This document shows, piece by piece, positions 33,521 through 44,700 of a stretch of 64,000 nt of DNA (position 1 is its first letter; each line of letters begins with the position of its first letter). A program made the translations under genes and the position numbers. This DNA is from Prevotella sp. Lineage in GTDB: Bacteria; Bacteroidota; Bacteroidia; Bacteroidales; Bacteroidaceae. Location of the stretch: contig JAFLSE010000002.1 of NCBI GenBank assembly GCA_022511075.1, positions 62,001-126,000 on the forward strand. The letters run 5' to 3'. The notes under the pieces were generated by a model. That model saw nothing but the letters and a program-made list of their open reading frames with translations. It had not been told where the DNA came from and ran no database searches.

Positions 33521-35461
33521 ATGATTTCGATAGAAGGACTTAAAGTAGAGTTTGGAGTAAAGCCGCTGTTTCAAGACGCAAGTTTTGTGATAAACGACAG
33601 GGACCGCATTGCACTCGTAGGAAAGAACGGTGCAGGAAAGTCTACCCTGCTCAAGATTCTCTGCGGAAAGCAGAAGCAGACCGCCGGCACAGTGGCTGTG
33701 CCTACCGACCTTACCATCGGCTACCTGCCGCAGGTGATGAACCTTCAAGACGACACGACGGTGGTTGAAGAGGCACGCAAGGCATTTAGCAACGTGGCAG
33801 AAATGGCTGAGAAGGTGGAGCGACTGAGCAAGCAAATGGAGGAACGCACCGACTACGACAGCGAGGACTACATGGCATTGGTGGAACGCTACTCAGCAGC
33901 ACACGACCACTACCTGATGATGGGGGCAGACAACTGCGAGGCAGAGATAGAACGAATATTGACGGGACTCGGCTTCAACCGCAGCGACCTTACTCGACCC
34001 ACAAACGAGTTCAGCGGCGGTTGGCGAATGCGAATAGAGTTGGCAAAGCTGCTTTTGCAACGCCCCGACGTTCTGTTGCTTGATGAGCCGACAAACCATC
34101 TTGACATAGAGAGTATACAATGGTTGGAGCAGTTTCTTGCACAATCGGCAAAGGCTGTGGTGCTCGTAAGTCACGACCGTGCCTTTATAAATAATGTGTG
34201 CAACCGCACGCTGGAGATAACCTGCGGAAAGATTGTGGACTACCGAGTGAAATACGACGAGTATGTTGTATTGCGCAAGGAACGCCGCGAACAGCAGTTG
34301 CGTGCATACGAAAATCAGCAAAAGGAAATTGCTGATATCAAGGACTTTATAGAGCGTTTCAGATATAAGCCCACAAAGGCTGTACAGGTACAGAGCCGTA
34401 TAAAGCAATTGGAAAAGATTGTACCGATAGAGATTGACGACGTTGACACAAGCAGTCTGCGACTGAAATTTCCTCCCTGTCTGCGCAGCGGCGATTTTCC
34501 TATAATATGCGACGACGTGCGCAAGGACTATGGAGAGCATACCGTGTTCGACCATGTTACGCTGACAATAAAGAGAGGTGAGAAGGTGGCGTTTGTTGGC
34601 AAGAACGGCGAGGGAAAGTCGACACTTGTCAAATGCATAATGGGAGAAATACCCTTCACGGGCAGTCTGAAGATTGGGCACAATGTGCAGTTAGGATATT
34701 TCGCCCAGAATCAGGCACAACTGCTCGATGAAACTCTTTCCGTATACCAAACCATAGACAATGTGGCAAAAGGCGAGATGCGCCTGAGGATAAACGACAT
34801 ACTCGGAGCGTTTATGTTCGGAGGCGAGGCATCGGAAAAGAAAGTAAAGGTATTGAGCGGAGGCGAACGCAGCCGATTGGCAATGATACGCCTGCTGCTC
34901 GACCCCGTGAACCTGCTGATACTCGACGAGCCAACAAACCATCTTGACATGCAGTCGAAAGACGTATTGAAGGAAGCAATAAAGGCTTTCGACGGTACGG
35001 CAATAATAGTGAGTCACGACCGAGAGTTTCTTGACGGGCTCGTTGACAAGGTCTACGAGTTTGGCAACGCAATGGTAAGGGAGCATATCGGCGGCATTTA
35101 TGACTTCCTGCACAAAAGGAATATTGCCTCGCTCGACGAGTTAGGTACACATGCAAAAACAGAAAAAGAAAACGAGCAAAAGCCGCAGCAGAGCCCTACT
35201 TCTCCAAAACAATCGTATGCCGACCACAAGGAAAGGCAAAAACGAATACGCAAGGCAGAGCGTGCCGTGGAAGATTCGGAAAAGAAGATAGCGGAACTTG
35301 AAACACGCATAAAGCAACTTGACGAACAACTGTGCAAGCCCGAAAATGCTGCAAACCTAACACTCGTAAACGAATATACCGAGACGCAGGAAAAACTTGA
35401 CACAGAGGTGGAAAAGTGGGAAAAACTGTGCGAGGAGTTAGATAATATACTTGAAGATTAA
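33521..35461 (+). CDS. ABC-F family ATP-binding protein
   Basis: 646 residues with two ABC ATPase domains and no membrane segment. Domain 1 has GKNGAGKST and FSGGWRMR; domain 2 GKNGEGKST and LSGGERSR; each has LLDEPTNHLD or ILDEPTNHLD. The linker between them is the P-site tRNA interaction motif region, and a C-terminal coiled coil (about 560-645) follows as in Uup. ABC-F proteins act on the ribosome; an antibiotic resistance role is possible but cannot be shown. Confidence 0.93.
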   Translation: MISIEGLKVEFGVKPLFQDASFVINDRDRIALVGKNGAGKSTLLKILCGKQKQTAGTVAVPTDLTIGYLPQVMNLQDDTTVVEEARKAFSNVAEMAEKVERLSKQMEERTDYDSEDYMALVERYSAAHDHYLMMGADNCEAEIERILTGLGFNRSDLTRPTNEFSGGWRMRIELAKLLLQRPDVLLLDEPTNHLDIESIQWLEQFLAQSAKAVVLVSHDRAFINNVCNRTLEITCGKIVDYRVKYDEYVVLRKERREQQLRAYENQQKEIADIKDFIERFRYKPTKAVQVQSRIKQLEKIVPIEIDDVDTSSLRLKFPPCLRSGDFPIICDDVRKDYGEHTVFDHVTLTIKRGEKVAFVGKNGEGKSTLVKCIMGEIPFTGSLKIGHNVQLGYFAQNQAQLLDETLSVYQTIDNVAKGEMRLRINDILGAFMFGGEASEKKVKVLSGGERSRLAMIRLLLDPVNLLILDEPTNHLDMQSKDVLKEAIKAFDGTAIIVSHDREFLDGLVDKVYEFGNAMVREHIGGIYDFLHKRNIASLDELGTHAKTEKENEQKPQQSPTSPKQSYADHKERQKRIRKAERAVEDSEKKIAELETRIKQLDEQLCKPENAANLTLVNEYTETQEKLDTEVEKWEKLCEELDNILED

Positions 35462-35493
35462 AACATAGAAACAGATAATTTATAAACACAAAA

Positions 35494-37527
35494 ATGAAAA
35501 AGATTACAACAATGATGGCTATTGCCTCTTTCTCCTTGATGACGATGGCGCAAGCGCCGTTGCGTTCGGGACTGAACATGGCAGACTTGGACAAGAATGT
35601 ACGTCCTGCCGATGATTTCTTTGAGTATGCTTGCGGAGGCTGGATGAAAAGCCACCCACTGCCTGCTGCCTACTCACGTTACGGCAGTTTTGACAGACTG
35701 CAAGAGGATAACGACAAGCGAATAAACGGTATTCTCACCGAATTGCTGAACAACAGCTACGAAAAGGGTACAATCGAGCAGAAACTGAGCGACTTGTACA
35801 AGTTGGCTATGGACTCCGTAAGGCGCAACAATGAGGGCACAAGTCCTGTTATGCCGCTGATTAAGAAATTGGAGGCTGCCAAGACAAACAAAGATATCTT
35901 TAACATTCAATTGTCGCTTGCACCATACGGAGAACAAGAGTTTTTCTTTGCAGGTTTCGGTGCCGACGAGAAGAATGCCACACAGAATATCCTGACAGTA
36001 TACCAAGGTGGATTGTCGCTCGGTCAGAAGGAATATTACCTTGATAACGACAAGGCTACAGCCGACATAAGAGAGGCATTTAAAAAGCACATTGTCAAGA
36101 TGTTCCAGCTATTTGGCTTCAGTAAGAGTGCAGCCACAAAGAAGATGCAGAATATCATGAAGGTGGAAACAGAACTTGCTAAGGTTTCAAAGTCGCGCAC
36201 CGAGCTTCGCGACCCTGAAGCAAACTACAACAAGATGACCCTTGCGGAGTTTGTAAAGAACTATCCTAACCTCCCGTTGGAAAAGGTTATGAACGCCATG
36301 GGCGTTGACAGCAAGTACATACAGGAAATGATTGTAGGTCAGCCGGCATTCTTGGAAGGAGCCAACAAACTTGTAGGCAAGATTACGCCTGCCGAGTATC
36401 GTGACGTGATGGAATGGGGCATCATTTCAGGTGCAGCCAACTATCTCAGCGACGACTTGATTGCGGAGAGTTTTGACTTCAACGGACGCATTCGTTCCGG
36501 ACGCAAAGAGAACTTCCCACTATGGAAGCGCAGTACTGGTCAGGTAGAGCGTGTGATGGGTGAGGCACTCGGAAAAATATATACAGAAAAATATTTCCCA
36601 GAGTCTTCAAAACAACGTATGGCGACCTTGGTAAAGAATCTTCAGATAGCCCTTGGTGAGCGCATCGCGGCACAAGACTGGATGGACGACTCAACAAAGG
36701 TAAACGCATTGCTCAAGCTCAACACATTCTATGTAAAGATTGGCTATCCCGACAAGTGGACAGACATATCTGGACTGCAGATTGACCCCAAGAAATCATA
36801 CTACGAAAACATGCAGGAATGCAGTAAATTCTGGAACAACTGGGAGATAGAACACAGGGCAGGAAAACCTGTTGATAATGACGATTGGCACATGAACCCC
36901 CAGACGGTAAACGCTTATTACAATCCTACGACCAACGAGATATGCTTCCCAGCAGGTATATTGCAGTATCCTTTCTTCGACCCAACAGCAGACGACGCAT
37001 TCAACTATGGTGCTATAGGAGTGGTTATCGGACACGAAATGACACACGGCTTTGACGACCAGGGCCGCCGTTTCGACAAAGACGGAAACATGCATGACTG
37101 GTGGACTGAATCTGACGGAAAGAACTTTACAGAACGTACCGACAAATACGTAGATTTCTTCTCTGCAATAAATGTGCTTCCAGACCTAAAAGCAAACGGC
37201 AGACTGACACTTGGTGAGAACTTAGCAGACCACGGCGGTTTGCAGGTAGCATTCCTTGCCTACAAGAACGCAACAAAGCGCAATCCGCTTGGAGTGATAG
37301 ACGGACTGACACCAGACCAACGTTTCTTCCACGCATACGCCGGAGTATGGGCAGGAAACATCACAGAAGAAGAGATACGCAACCGCACAAAGAGCGACCC
37401 ACACTCTCTTGGGCGTTGGCGTGTAAACGGAGCACTCCCACACATTGATGCATGGTATGAGGCATTCGGTGTAAAAGAAGGTGACAAGATGTTCATTCCA
37501 AAGTCAGAGCGTCTGGACTTGTGGTAA
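35494..37527 (+). CDS. M13 family zinc metallopeptidase (PepO/neprilysin type)
   Basis: 677 residues with a signal peptide (1-20). The zinc site is VIGHEMTHGFDDQG (HExxH) and the third ligand is in GENLADHGG about 60 residues later; NAYYNP upstream is the substrate-binding NAxY motif. The C-terminus ends in KSERLDLW, the usual M13 tail. It should cleave small peptides in the periplasm. A strong terminator follows. Confidence 0.95.
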   Translation: MKKITTMMAIASFSLMTMAQAPLRSGLNMADLDKNVRPADDFFEYACGGWMKSHPLPAAYSRYGSFDRLQEDNDKRINGILTELLNNSYEKGTIEQKLSDLYKLAMDSVRRNNEGTSPVMPLIKKLEAAKTNKDIFNIQLSLAPYGEQEFFFAGFGADEKNATQNILTVYQGGLSLGQKEYYLDNDKATADIREAFKKHIVKMFQLFGFSKSAATKKMQNIMKVETELAKVSKSRTELRDPEANYNKMTLAEFVKNYPNLPLEKVMNAMGVDSKYIQEMIVGQPAFLEGANKLVGKITPAEYRDVMEWGIISGAANYLSDDLIAESFDFNGRIRSGRKENFPLWKRSTGQVERVMGEALGKIYTEKYFPESSKQRMATLVKNLQIALGERIAAQDWMDDSTKVNALLKLNTFYVKIGYPDKWTDISGLQIDPKKSYYENMQECSKFWNNWEIEHRAGKPVDNDDWHMNPQTVNAYYNPTTNEICFPAGILQYPFFDPTADDAFNYGAIGVVIGHEMTHGFDDQGRRFDKDGNMHDWWTESDGKNFTERTDKYVDFFSAINVLPDLKANGRLTLGENLADHGGLQVAFLAYKNATKRNPLGVIDGLTPDQRFFHAYAGVWAGNITEEEIRNRTKSDPHSLGRWRVNGALPHIDAWYEAFGVKEGDKMFIPKSERLDLW

Positions 37528-37549
37528 TTGTAAACAATTAACAAAAAAT

Positions 37550-37583
37550 AAACGCCGTAAATGCAAATTTGCGGCGTTTTTCT
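37550..37583 (+). terminator. Terminator after the M13 peptidase
   Basis: AAACGCCGTAAAT pairs with ATTTGCGGCGTTT around a GCAA tetraloop, then TTTTC. A 13-bp stem with one T-G wobble; it separates the peptidase from the kinase operon. Confidence 0.8.
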
Positions 37584-37613
37584 TTGCACTTTTGCGTTTT
37601 TTTCATAACTTTG
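37583..37613 (+). promoter_or_regulatory. Promoter of the kinase/AAA+/FHA/phosphatase operon
   Basis: TTTG at 37583-37586, a 19-base spacer, TAACTTTG at 37606-37613. A perfect consensus directly after the terminator. Start of transcription is expected near 37620, about 22 bases before the first start codon. No other consensus promoter stands in the short gaps downstream. Confidence 0.7.
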
Positions 37614-37641
37614 CAAAGAAATTAGGTAAATTTGCATAATA

Positions 37642-38523
37642 ATGAGCGACAACACTAACAATTTAGATATAACCGCAGGTGGAATGCAGATGCAGCAAAG
37701 GCAACTAACCATGCCTGAAGAAGCCGACCTGCAACAACAATATATGCCCACGGCAGGTGGAATGCAGATGCAGCAGGCACAGGATATGGCGATGATGACG
37801 CAATGCCCAAACTGCGGTGCTGAAATAGACATAGACACCGACTATTGTGAGGCATGCCATATATACATCAAGCGTGACACTTGTTCATTCTGCGGAGCAC
37901 ACCTGACAGGCATGGAAGGTTTCTGTCCCGACTGTGGAAATCCACTCGGCGGTATTGTATGCCCGACATGCCATACGATGAACGACTTTGCGTTTTGCAA
38001 AAATTGCGGAACCGCGCTTACCGACGAGGCAAAGACCCTGTTGCAGCAGATACAAAAAACGCAAGAATACCAAAGGCTTAGACAACTCGTAAAAGAGTGG
38101 GTGGAACTGGAAAAGATTTTACCCTACACATCGGAGAAGGACAAGGAAAAGGAACGCCAAAACAATGAATTGAGGAGGCGTGTACTCACATTGCTTGCCG
38201 AAGATACAGGAATAAGCATACCTTCAATAAAGACTCCAAAATCGCAGCGCATCTCAAACGATGTATTAAAAAGACAAAAAACTGACGTGCTGATGGAGTT
38301 GTCAAAGGCACTCGCCAAACTTGAGACAAAGCCTACTGCAAAGCCTTCACAAGCACGCAATTTTGCAATGGCCACAAAACCAGCTGGAGTCAAACTTGGC
38401 TGGGTGTGCAACTACAAGCACGCACTGCATAGCGGTCCATGCGGCTGCGCAAAGCCACAAATGGGAGGAAAATGGATTGTACTCGGCAAGAATGACGATG
38501 ACAAAATAAAAGACGACAAATAA
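37642..38523 (+). CDS. Triple zinc-ribbon protein, first gene of the phosphosignalling operon
   Basis: 293 residues. Two copies of TAGGMQMQQ (11-19 and 37-45) lie in a Gln/Met-rich tail, then three CxxC...CxxC zinc ribbons (Cys 55/58/69/72, 81/84/95/98, 107/110/119/122), a helical charged region (about 128-230), and a C-terminal part with CNYKHALHSGPCGC. No signal peptide or membrane helix. Its place at the head of the operon suggests an adaptor or sensor for the kinase; the TxGG repeats resemble those in the kinase N-terminus. I know no named family for the whole. Confidence 0.8.
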   Translation: MSDNTNNLDITAGGMQMQQRQLTMPEEADLQQQYMPTAGGMQMQQAQDMAMMTQCPNCGAEIDIDTDYCEACHIYIKRDTCSFCGAHLTGMEGFCPDCGNPLGGIVCPTCHTMNDFAFCKNCGTALTDEAKTLLQQIQKTQEYQRLRQLVKEWVELEKILPYTSEKDKEKERQNNELRRRVLTLLAEDTGISIPSIKTPKSQRISNDVLKRQKTDVLMELSKALAKLETKPTAKPSQARNFAMATKPAGVKLGWVCNYKHALHSGPCGCAKPQMGGKWIVLGKNDDDKIKDDK

Positions 38524-38538
38524 GATTAATCTCAATAT

Positions 38539-41500
38539 ATGAGCAAGACATCTGATACTTTCGTGAACTTGGACGGTCTGTTTGTCACTGACGGCAACAG
38601 CACTACCGGAGGCACAATACGCTCTCTCACCACCACAGGCAGCAACACTACCGGGGGAATTACAATGGACGGGGGAGTAAGCATAGGATTCATTACAACC
38701 AATGGCGACAAGACGCAAAAACACATAACAAACAAGACACAGCAAACAGCCGCCGTTCCGAAACCATACACAAAAATGTCTGCGGAAGGCGACAAGACTT
38801 TCCGCACAACAGGTCTGGACAAGGCTTCCACCATGCCCACCACTGATGACCTCACAGAGTTTGACTTAAAAGGTACGATATACAAGAACATAAAGTGCAT
38901 AAGCAAGTCATCTGGTGAGGCACAAGTGTTCTTGGTAGAAAACGAAGGCAAGGAATATGCACTGAAAGTGTTGTACCCTAATTTCAAGGTAAACAACAAG
39001 CTCATACAGCTAATTGCCAACTTCAATTTCGAGATGATTGTCAAGATCTACGACTATGGAAAGATATACATCAACGGTGTGCAACGCAACTACCAGCTTA
39101 TGGAGTTCCTGCATGGCAAAACGCTCGAACATACAAAGATAAGTGACATCAACATATTCCGCCGCATTGCATTGCAAGCTGCTGCTGCACTGGAATATTG
39201 CCATACAAACAATATTATACACAAGGACATAAAGCCGGGTAATTTCTTTTTCCGTGACAAAGAGCGTAAGCAACTTGTGCTCGGCGACTTCGGAATTTCG
39301 TCGCTTTTAAAAGAACACGAAAAGATACACCGCACGACACAGGCACGCACCCCGATATATAGTGCCCCGGAGATGTATACCGACGTAATTGACGGAGAAA
39401 TCGAGATTACTCCTGCCGTAGACTACTATTCATTAGGCATAACGCTCCTCACACTATGGTTGGGCAAGACACCTTTCGACGGCAACGACGAAAGACATGT
39501 TATGAAGATAAAGAGTGATGGTAACCTGCCACACTTGGACGAATTGCCAGAGCGAGTAAAATTACTCATACAAGGACTCACGACCATTAACCCCACATCG
39601 CGCTGGACATACAACGAAGTAGAGCGTTGGTTTAAGGGTGAGTCTCCTGAGATTGACATATCTTCGCCATATCTCAGATATAAGGACTTTATCGTAGACC
39701 CAGACCGCAACCTTGTTGCCCACAATGTGAAAGAACTTGTGCCATTGCTCATGGAGAATGAAACACTGGCATGCACATACTTGTACGGCGGACGCATAGC
39801 CGCATGGCTGTCGCAGTGTGGAAACAACAAACTGAGCGACACAATAGCCGACATCACCACCAACAGGTTTCCTGTAGACCAAAAAGCAGGTCTTATGGCT
39901 GCTGTCTATTCAATGGACAATTCATATCCATACAAGGATTTGAGAGGCAAATTCTGCCATAACCTACATGAGGTGGTTATATCTCTTATCAGCGACATAG
40001 ACCACTATGCCGTGGCGCTTTGCAATTCACACGACCCTTTTTGGATATACGTAGAGACGCACTCTAAATGCAACGTAAACCGAATACGTTCATATTTTGC
40101 AAACAGTAATCCTGACCTGTGTCGTAAGGCGGTATTGCGCACAGCATATGAGATAGACCCCGAGATACCTTTCTTAATAAAACATCCGTCTTCGACAATA
40201 AAGGAAATAGTATATGCCTTCGGGCATAACACTATGACCGATGACCAGTGGCTGAGCATCACTGACGGCAGACTACTGTCTTGGCTCTACAGCCACGAAG
40301 ACCCAATTGTGTGCGAATCGTTCCGAATCCTTACGGAAAACAAGCAGCACGACATGCAATTAGCTTATTGCGTGCTGTACGATTTAGACAGGGAGGCTGC
40401 CTACGATTTACGTTCTGCAACCACCCCATTAAAGATAGGCAAGATACTTGCCGGACAACTTGCCACATGGCAGGCATTGGACGACAAAGAGTTTGCCGAA
40501 CAAATGAAGGAATACACATCCCCAGATGGGCGGTTTGTCCACTATGCACGTTTACACGGCTGGACCGAACTTCTCGTAAAAACACAAGCATGTTTTGACT
40601 TAAACAGCGAGGAAAATCGCGAACGACTTGGAGTATACGACCTGCGCACAGCAGCATATAGGTTTTGCAGGATATTGGGTGTTATACCTTATTATATACT
40701 ACCTAAAGGTGACAGACTCGTAAACGGAAGGACCATTGACCAACATTTCCGCAGCGAGATAAGAAACGAATTGCGAAACGGTTGCATTGCCCAATGGCTT
40801 GCTGTGTTCTACCACGAAAACCCCGAAGAGGATTTCAGTGATGAATATAGCTATGAGCAAGCACTCGAAAGTTGGATTATGGCTCTCGGCGACCTTGATG
40901 CACAGCAAAAATATTTCAAGCGCTATGAGACAGCAAGAACGGAAACCGTAAAAAGATATGATGAAGTTAGGTCGAAATATCTGAAACTGAGAGCAAAAGA
41001 GTATAGCATGCGTTTTGCATATTATGCTCTCTGCGCCGTTTGGGCGTTGCTGCTGATAATTTGCGGTATAAGCAACAAGGAATATTTCATGGACCACCTG
41101 TTTGCCACGGTGGCATTACCCGTAGGAGGAATGACAGCCATTATAGTGGCTGCCAGAGCCTATTTCCGCGGCTTCGGCTTCACGTTGTCATGTCTTTGGG
41201 CTGTTGTCGGGGCATTTTCATCAGCATTACCAATATGGCTGATAATGTTTGCATATTCCATTTCCCCATCGCTGCTTACGGTAGCGATACTACTCATCAC
41301 GGCATGCTACATGGCAGTATGCTATTACACCGATTTCAGGACTGAAAGCCACATAGACCCGCAGATAATAAACGAAGTACTCGAACAAGACGTAAAATCA
41401 CAGTTGCTCGAGCCATTGTATTACACATTCAAGACTCGCTCGTTCAAGTTCAATGGTTCAAAATTCGGAGTACTTGAAGACGTACAAAACCAAATGGCAT

Positions 41501-41694
41501 CAGTTGCCGGCGAGAGCCTCGTACACTATGTTCTATGGACTATTATGGTGGCATTGCTCGTCATGGAGATGTTGCTGTTCTCTCCAAAACTGCTTAATAT
41601 AAATAATCCAAACCTTGACTTCATGAAACCACAACCAAGCAAGGTGGAGCAGCAATTGAAGGAATATGAGAATAACATACAGGAAATAAAATAG
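38539..41694 (+). CDS. Membrane-anchored Ser/Thr protein kinase
   Basis: 1051 residues. A Thr/Gly-rich tail (1-100, with TTGG at 22-25 and 37-40) precedes a Hanks-type kinase domain (about 112-370): degenerate Gly loop SKSSGEAQVF, Lys143 in ALKVL, catalytic HKDIKPGN (228-235), DFG at 250-252 and APE at 276-278. A long helical region (about 385-820) and five hydrophobic helices near 826-845, 855-877, 884-905, 910-932 and 995-1015 follow. The kinase end is therefore cytoplasmic. FHA and PP2C partners follow in the same operon. The substrate is unknown. Confidence 0.93.
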   Translation: MSKTSDTFVNLDGLFVTDGNSTTGGTIRSLTTTGSNTTGGITMDGGVSIGFITTNGDKTQKHITNKTQQTAAVPKPYTKMSAEGDKTFRTTGLDKASTMPTTDDLTEFDLKGTIYKNIKCISKSSGEAQVFLVENEGKEYALKVLYPNFKVNNKLIQLIANFNFEMIVKIYDYGKIYINGVQRNYQLMEFLHGKTLEHTKISDINIFRRIALQAAAALEYCHTNNIIHKDIKPGNFFFRDKERKQLVLGDFGISSLLKEHEKIHRTTQARTPIYSAPEMYTDVIDGEIEITPAVDYYSLGITLLTLWLGKTPFDGNDERHVMKIKSDGNLPHLDELPERVKLLIQGLTTINPTSRWTYNEVERWFKGESPEIDISSPYLRYKDFIVDPDRNLVAHNVKELVPLLMENETLACTYLYGGRIAAWLSQCGNNKLSDTIADITTNRFPVDQKAGLMAAVYSMDNSYPYKDLRGKFCHNLHEVVISLISDIDHYAVALCNSHDPFWIYVETHSKCNVNRIRSYFANSNPDLCRKAVLRTAYEIDPEIPFLIKHPSSTIKEIVYAFGHNTMTDDQWLSITDGRLLSWLYSHEDPIVCESFRILTENKQHDMQLAYCVLYDLDREAAYDLRSATTPLKIGKILAGQLATWQALDDKEFAEQMKEYTSPDGRFVHYARLHGWTELLVKTQACFDLNSEENRERLGVYDLRTAAYRFCRILGVIPYYILPKGDRLVNGRTIDQHFRSEIRNELRNGCIAQWLAVFYHENPEEDFSDEYSYEQALESWIMALGDLDAQQKYFKRYETARTETVKRYDEVRSKYLKLRAKEYSMRFAYYALCAVWALLLIICGISNKEYFMDHLFATVALPVGGMTAIIVAARAYFRGFGFTLSCLWAVVGAFSSALPIWLIMFAYSISPSLLTVAILLITACYMAVCYYTDFRTESHIDPQIINEVLEQDVKSQLLEPLYYTFKTRSFKFNGSKFGVLEDVQNQMASVAGESLVHYVLWTIMVALLVMEMLLFSPKLLNINNPNLDFMKPQPSKVEQQLKEYENNIQEIK

Positions 41695-41711
41695 ACTTTT
41701 ATAATATATAA

Positions 41712-44700
41712 ATGAAGTGTGAATCTTGTAAAAAGGAAAACCGCGATATAGCCAAGTTCTGTAAATGGTGCGGACAGCCTATCACGCAAAGCAACGTGCT
41801 TGAACGACTGATTGGGCTTGAGGAAGTGAAAAGCCAGTTGCAGAGCGTGGTAAACACATATACCTATCTGCGTACCAGAAGTGATGCCTCAGACATACGC
41901 TTGAGCGTGAACATTATCGTAATGGGCGAGACAGGAACGGGAAAGACAAAACTTGCAGAGGTACTGCGTGACTATTTCGCACAAAATGGCATTATAAAGA
42001 AGCCTAAATTGATGGTTGTCGACGCTGTGGACTACCAACGTTTCGTAGATAAATGGGACGACAATATCAAGAAGGCAAGAGGCGGTATACTGTTTTTTGA
42101 CAACGTTCAGAAACTGTTGCCAGATAAGTACAGCAACCAAGTTAATCCACTCGACAAATTGTTTGTAGAAATGGACCATTGGGACGATGATCCTATCGTG
42201 GTTATATCGGGACTCACACGAGGACTGAGCGAGTTTCTTGCAAACAATCCGGCTGTGGCAAACAGATTCAAGTACAAATTTAATTTGCCTTCGCCAAGTC
42301 CGAAAGATCTTTATGACATTTGCAAGATGCTGCTGCGCACAAAATACGGCATCACCACTTTCACAGAAGAGGCTGATGACAAACTTATGCGCTATTTCAA
42401 GTATCGTATAAAGACCAAAGACGAAGGTTTCGGATATGCCCACGAGGCAGTGAAGACAGCTGAAGACATATTTACGGAGTTCATCAGCCGTGGCATCGAC
42501 GTACACGACGTAGTTGCCGAGGACATAAAAGGCTATGTACCGCAGGAGCGTTCCTTGGACGATATCCTCGGCGACCTCGACAAATATATAGGCATGAATG
42601 AGGTGAAGAATGCCGTGAAGGAAATTGCATATGCAGTTAAAAACGCACAGGAGCGTGCTATGCGCGGACTGGGTGAACAGGAAAAAATGACAATGCACAT
42701 TGTCCTCACGGGTAATCCTGGTACTGGAAAGACGACCATTGCACGCGAACTTGGCGAAATTTTGGCAGCAATAGGTTATCTTGACAGCGGACACGTGGTA
42801 GAGGTTGACCGTGCGCAGATGGTAAGTCAATATCAAGGTGAAACCCCAAAATTGGTAGATCGTCTTTGCGATAAGGCAATGGGAGGAATTCTCTTCGTTG
42901 ACGAGGCATACACATTAGCACCATTGAGTGAAAGCGGCGAACGTGACAACCAGGGAGCACAGGCTTTGGAAAAACTGATGAAACGCATGGAAGACGACCG
43001 TGGCAAGTTCGTCGTTATAGCTGCAGGTTACAGGCAGGAAATGGACAACCTTTTCCGCATAAACCCAGGATTCCGTAGCCGTTTCACCTATTTCCTAAAC
43101 ATAGAGGATTACAATCCAGATGAACTGTTCCAGATAATGGAAAGTTTTGCCAAAGTAAAGAAATACCATTTCAGCAAGGACGCAGAGGATTTGGCAAAGA
43201 AAATGATTGGCGAAATGTATGCAAGCCGTGACAAGGACTTTGCCAACGGACGCACTATGCGACAACTTTTCGATAGTATCTGCAAGCGTCAGGCACAAAG
43301 GTTGGAGAAGCACGGAATAACAGGTCTTACCAATGACCAACTGATGATGATAGAAGGAGAAGATATTCCATACGAGCCACCAAAGAACATAGACTTCAAC
43401 CAATGTTTGGAGAAATTCAACGGAATGGTGGGACTGGAGACAGTAAAGCAGGAAATATCAAACCTCGCGTCATACATCAACCTGCAAGTGAAACGTGGAG
43501 AAACAGATATATTCCAAGGCAAGCACTATGTGTTTACTGGAAATCCGGGAACAGGAAAGACCACTGTGGCACGAATCATGGCAGACGTGTTCCGCACACT
43601 CGGAGTGCTCGGACGCGGACAACTAATAGAGGCTGACCGAAGCAAGTTGGTAGCAGGCTATTCAGGACAAACAGCCATAAAGACAAACCAGCTTATAGAT
43701 AGTGCCATGGGAGGTGTCTTGTTCATTGATGAGGCATATACGCTGAAGAACAACGATAACGACTCTTTCGGTGCAGAAGCTATTGACACGTTGCTGAAAC
43801 GACTTGAAGACGACCTAGGCAAGTTCATCTGTATTGTTGCAGGCTACACTGACCAGATGCACGACTTCATTGACAGCAACCCCGGACTGAAGAGCCGTTT
43901 CACCCAGACGATACATTTCGATGATTATACGGCAGAAGAACTGACGCAGATATTCTGCAATCTTGTTGAAAAGAAAAACTTCACAATCGATGACGATGCA
44001 AGGCAATCGCTCGGAAGATTCTTCCAACAGCTTTGCCTGCGCAAGGACAAGAATTTCGGCAATGCACGTGAGGCACGCAGAATATTCGATGAGACAATAG
44101 AACATCAAAGCCGTCGCCTTGTGGGATTGATTGACAATCCTATATTCAACGAAAAAGACATGTACCGCATAACCGTGGACGACCTGCCGTTGCAACAAGG
44201 CACGAAGGCACGTCCTCTCGGCGATGTACTTGCCGAGATGAACCAGTTTGTGGGTATGGCTGGCATAAAGGACATGATAAGACGTTTTGCCGTGCAGAGC
44301 ATGTTTATGAAACAGCGCGCAGAGAAAGGTGTGGGCGGCGTACAGCAGATGAATTTGAACTTTGTCCTCACAGGAAACCCAGGAACAGGAAAGACCAGTG
44401 TGTCACGCATGATGGGCGACGTGTTGCTGAGTATCGGTATACTGCCAAGCAATAGGATTGTGGAGGCGAGCCGTGCAACGCTCGTGGGTAAGTATATGGG
44501 AGAAACCCCGAAAATAGTAAACTCTGTATGTGACAGGGCTATGGGCGGAATATTGTTCATAGACGAGGCTTACACATTGTATTCGGAAAACGACCAATAC
44601 GGCAAGGAAGCTATAGATACCCTTATGAAACGTATGGAAGACGACCGTGGCAAGTTCGTCGTTATAGCCGCAGGCTACAAAGAGCATATGACACACTTCC

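Noticed and set aside
33521..35461. ABC-F protein as an antibiotic resistance gene
   Set aside because: The domain form fits housekeeping Uup-like members and the gene sits between conserved core genes; no resistance subfamily trait is visible.
37627..37634. Second TAAATTTG box before the zinc-ribbon gene
   Set aside because: It would start transcription at the start codon and has no -33 partner at proper spacing; the box at 37606 is better.
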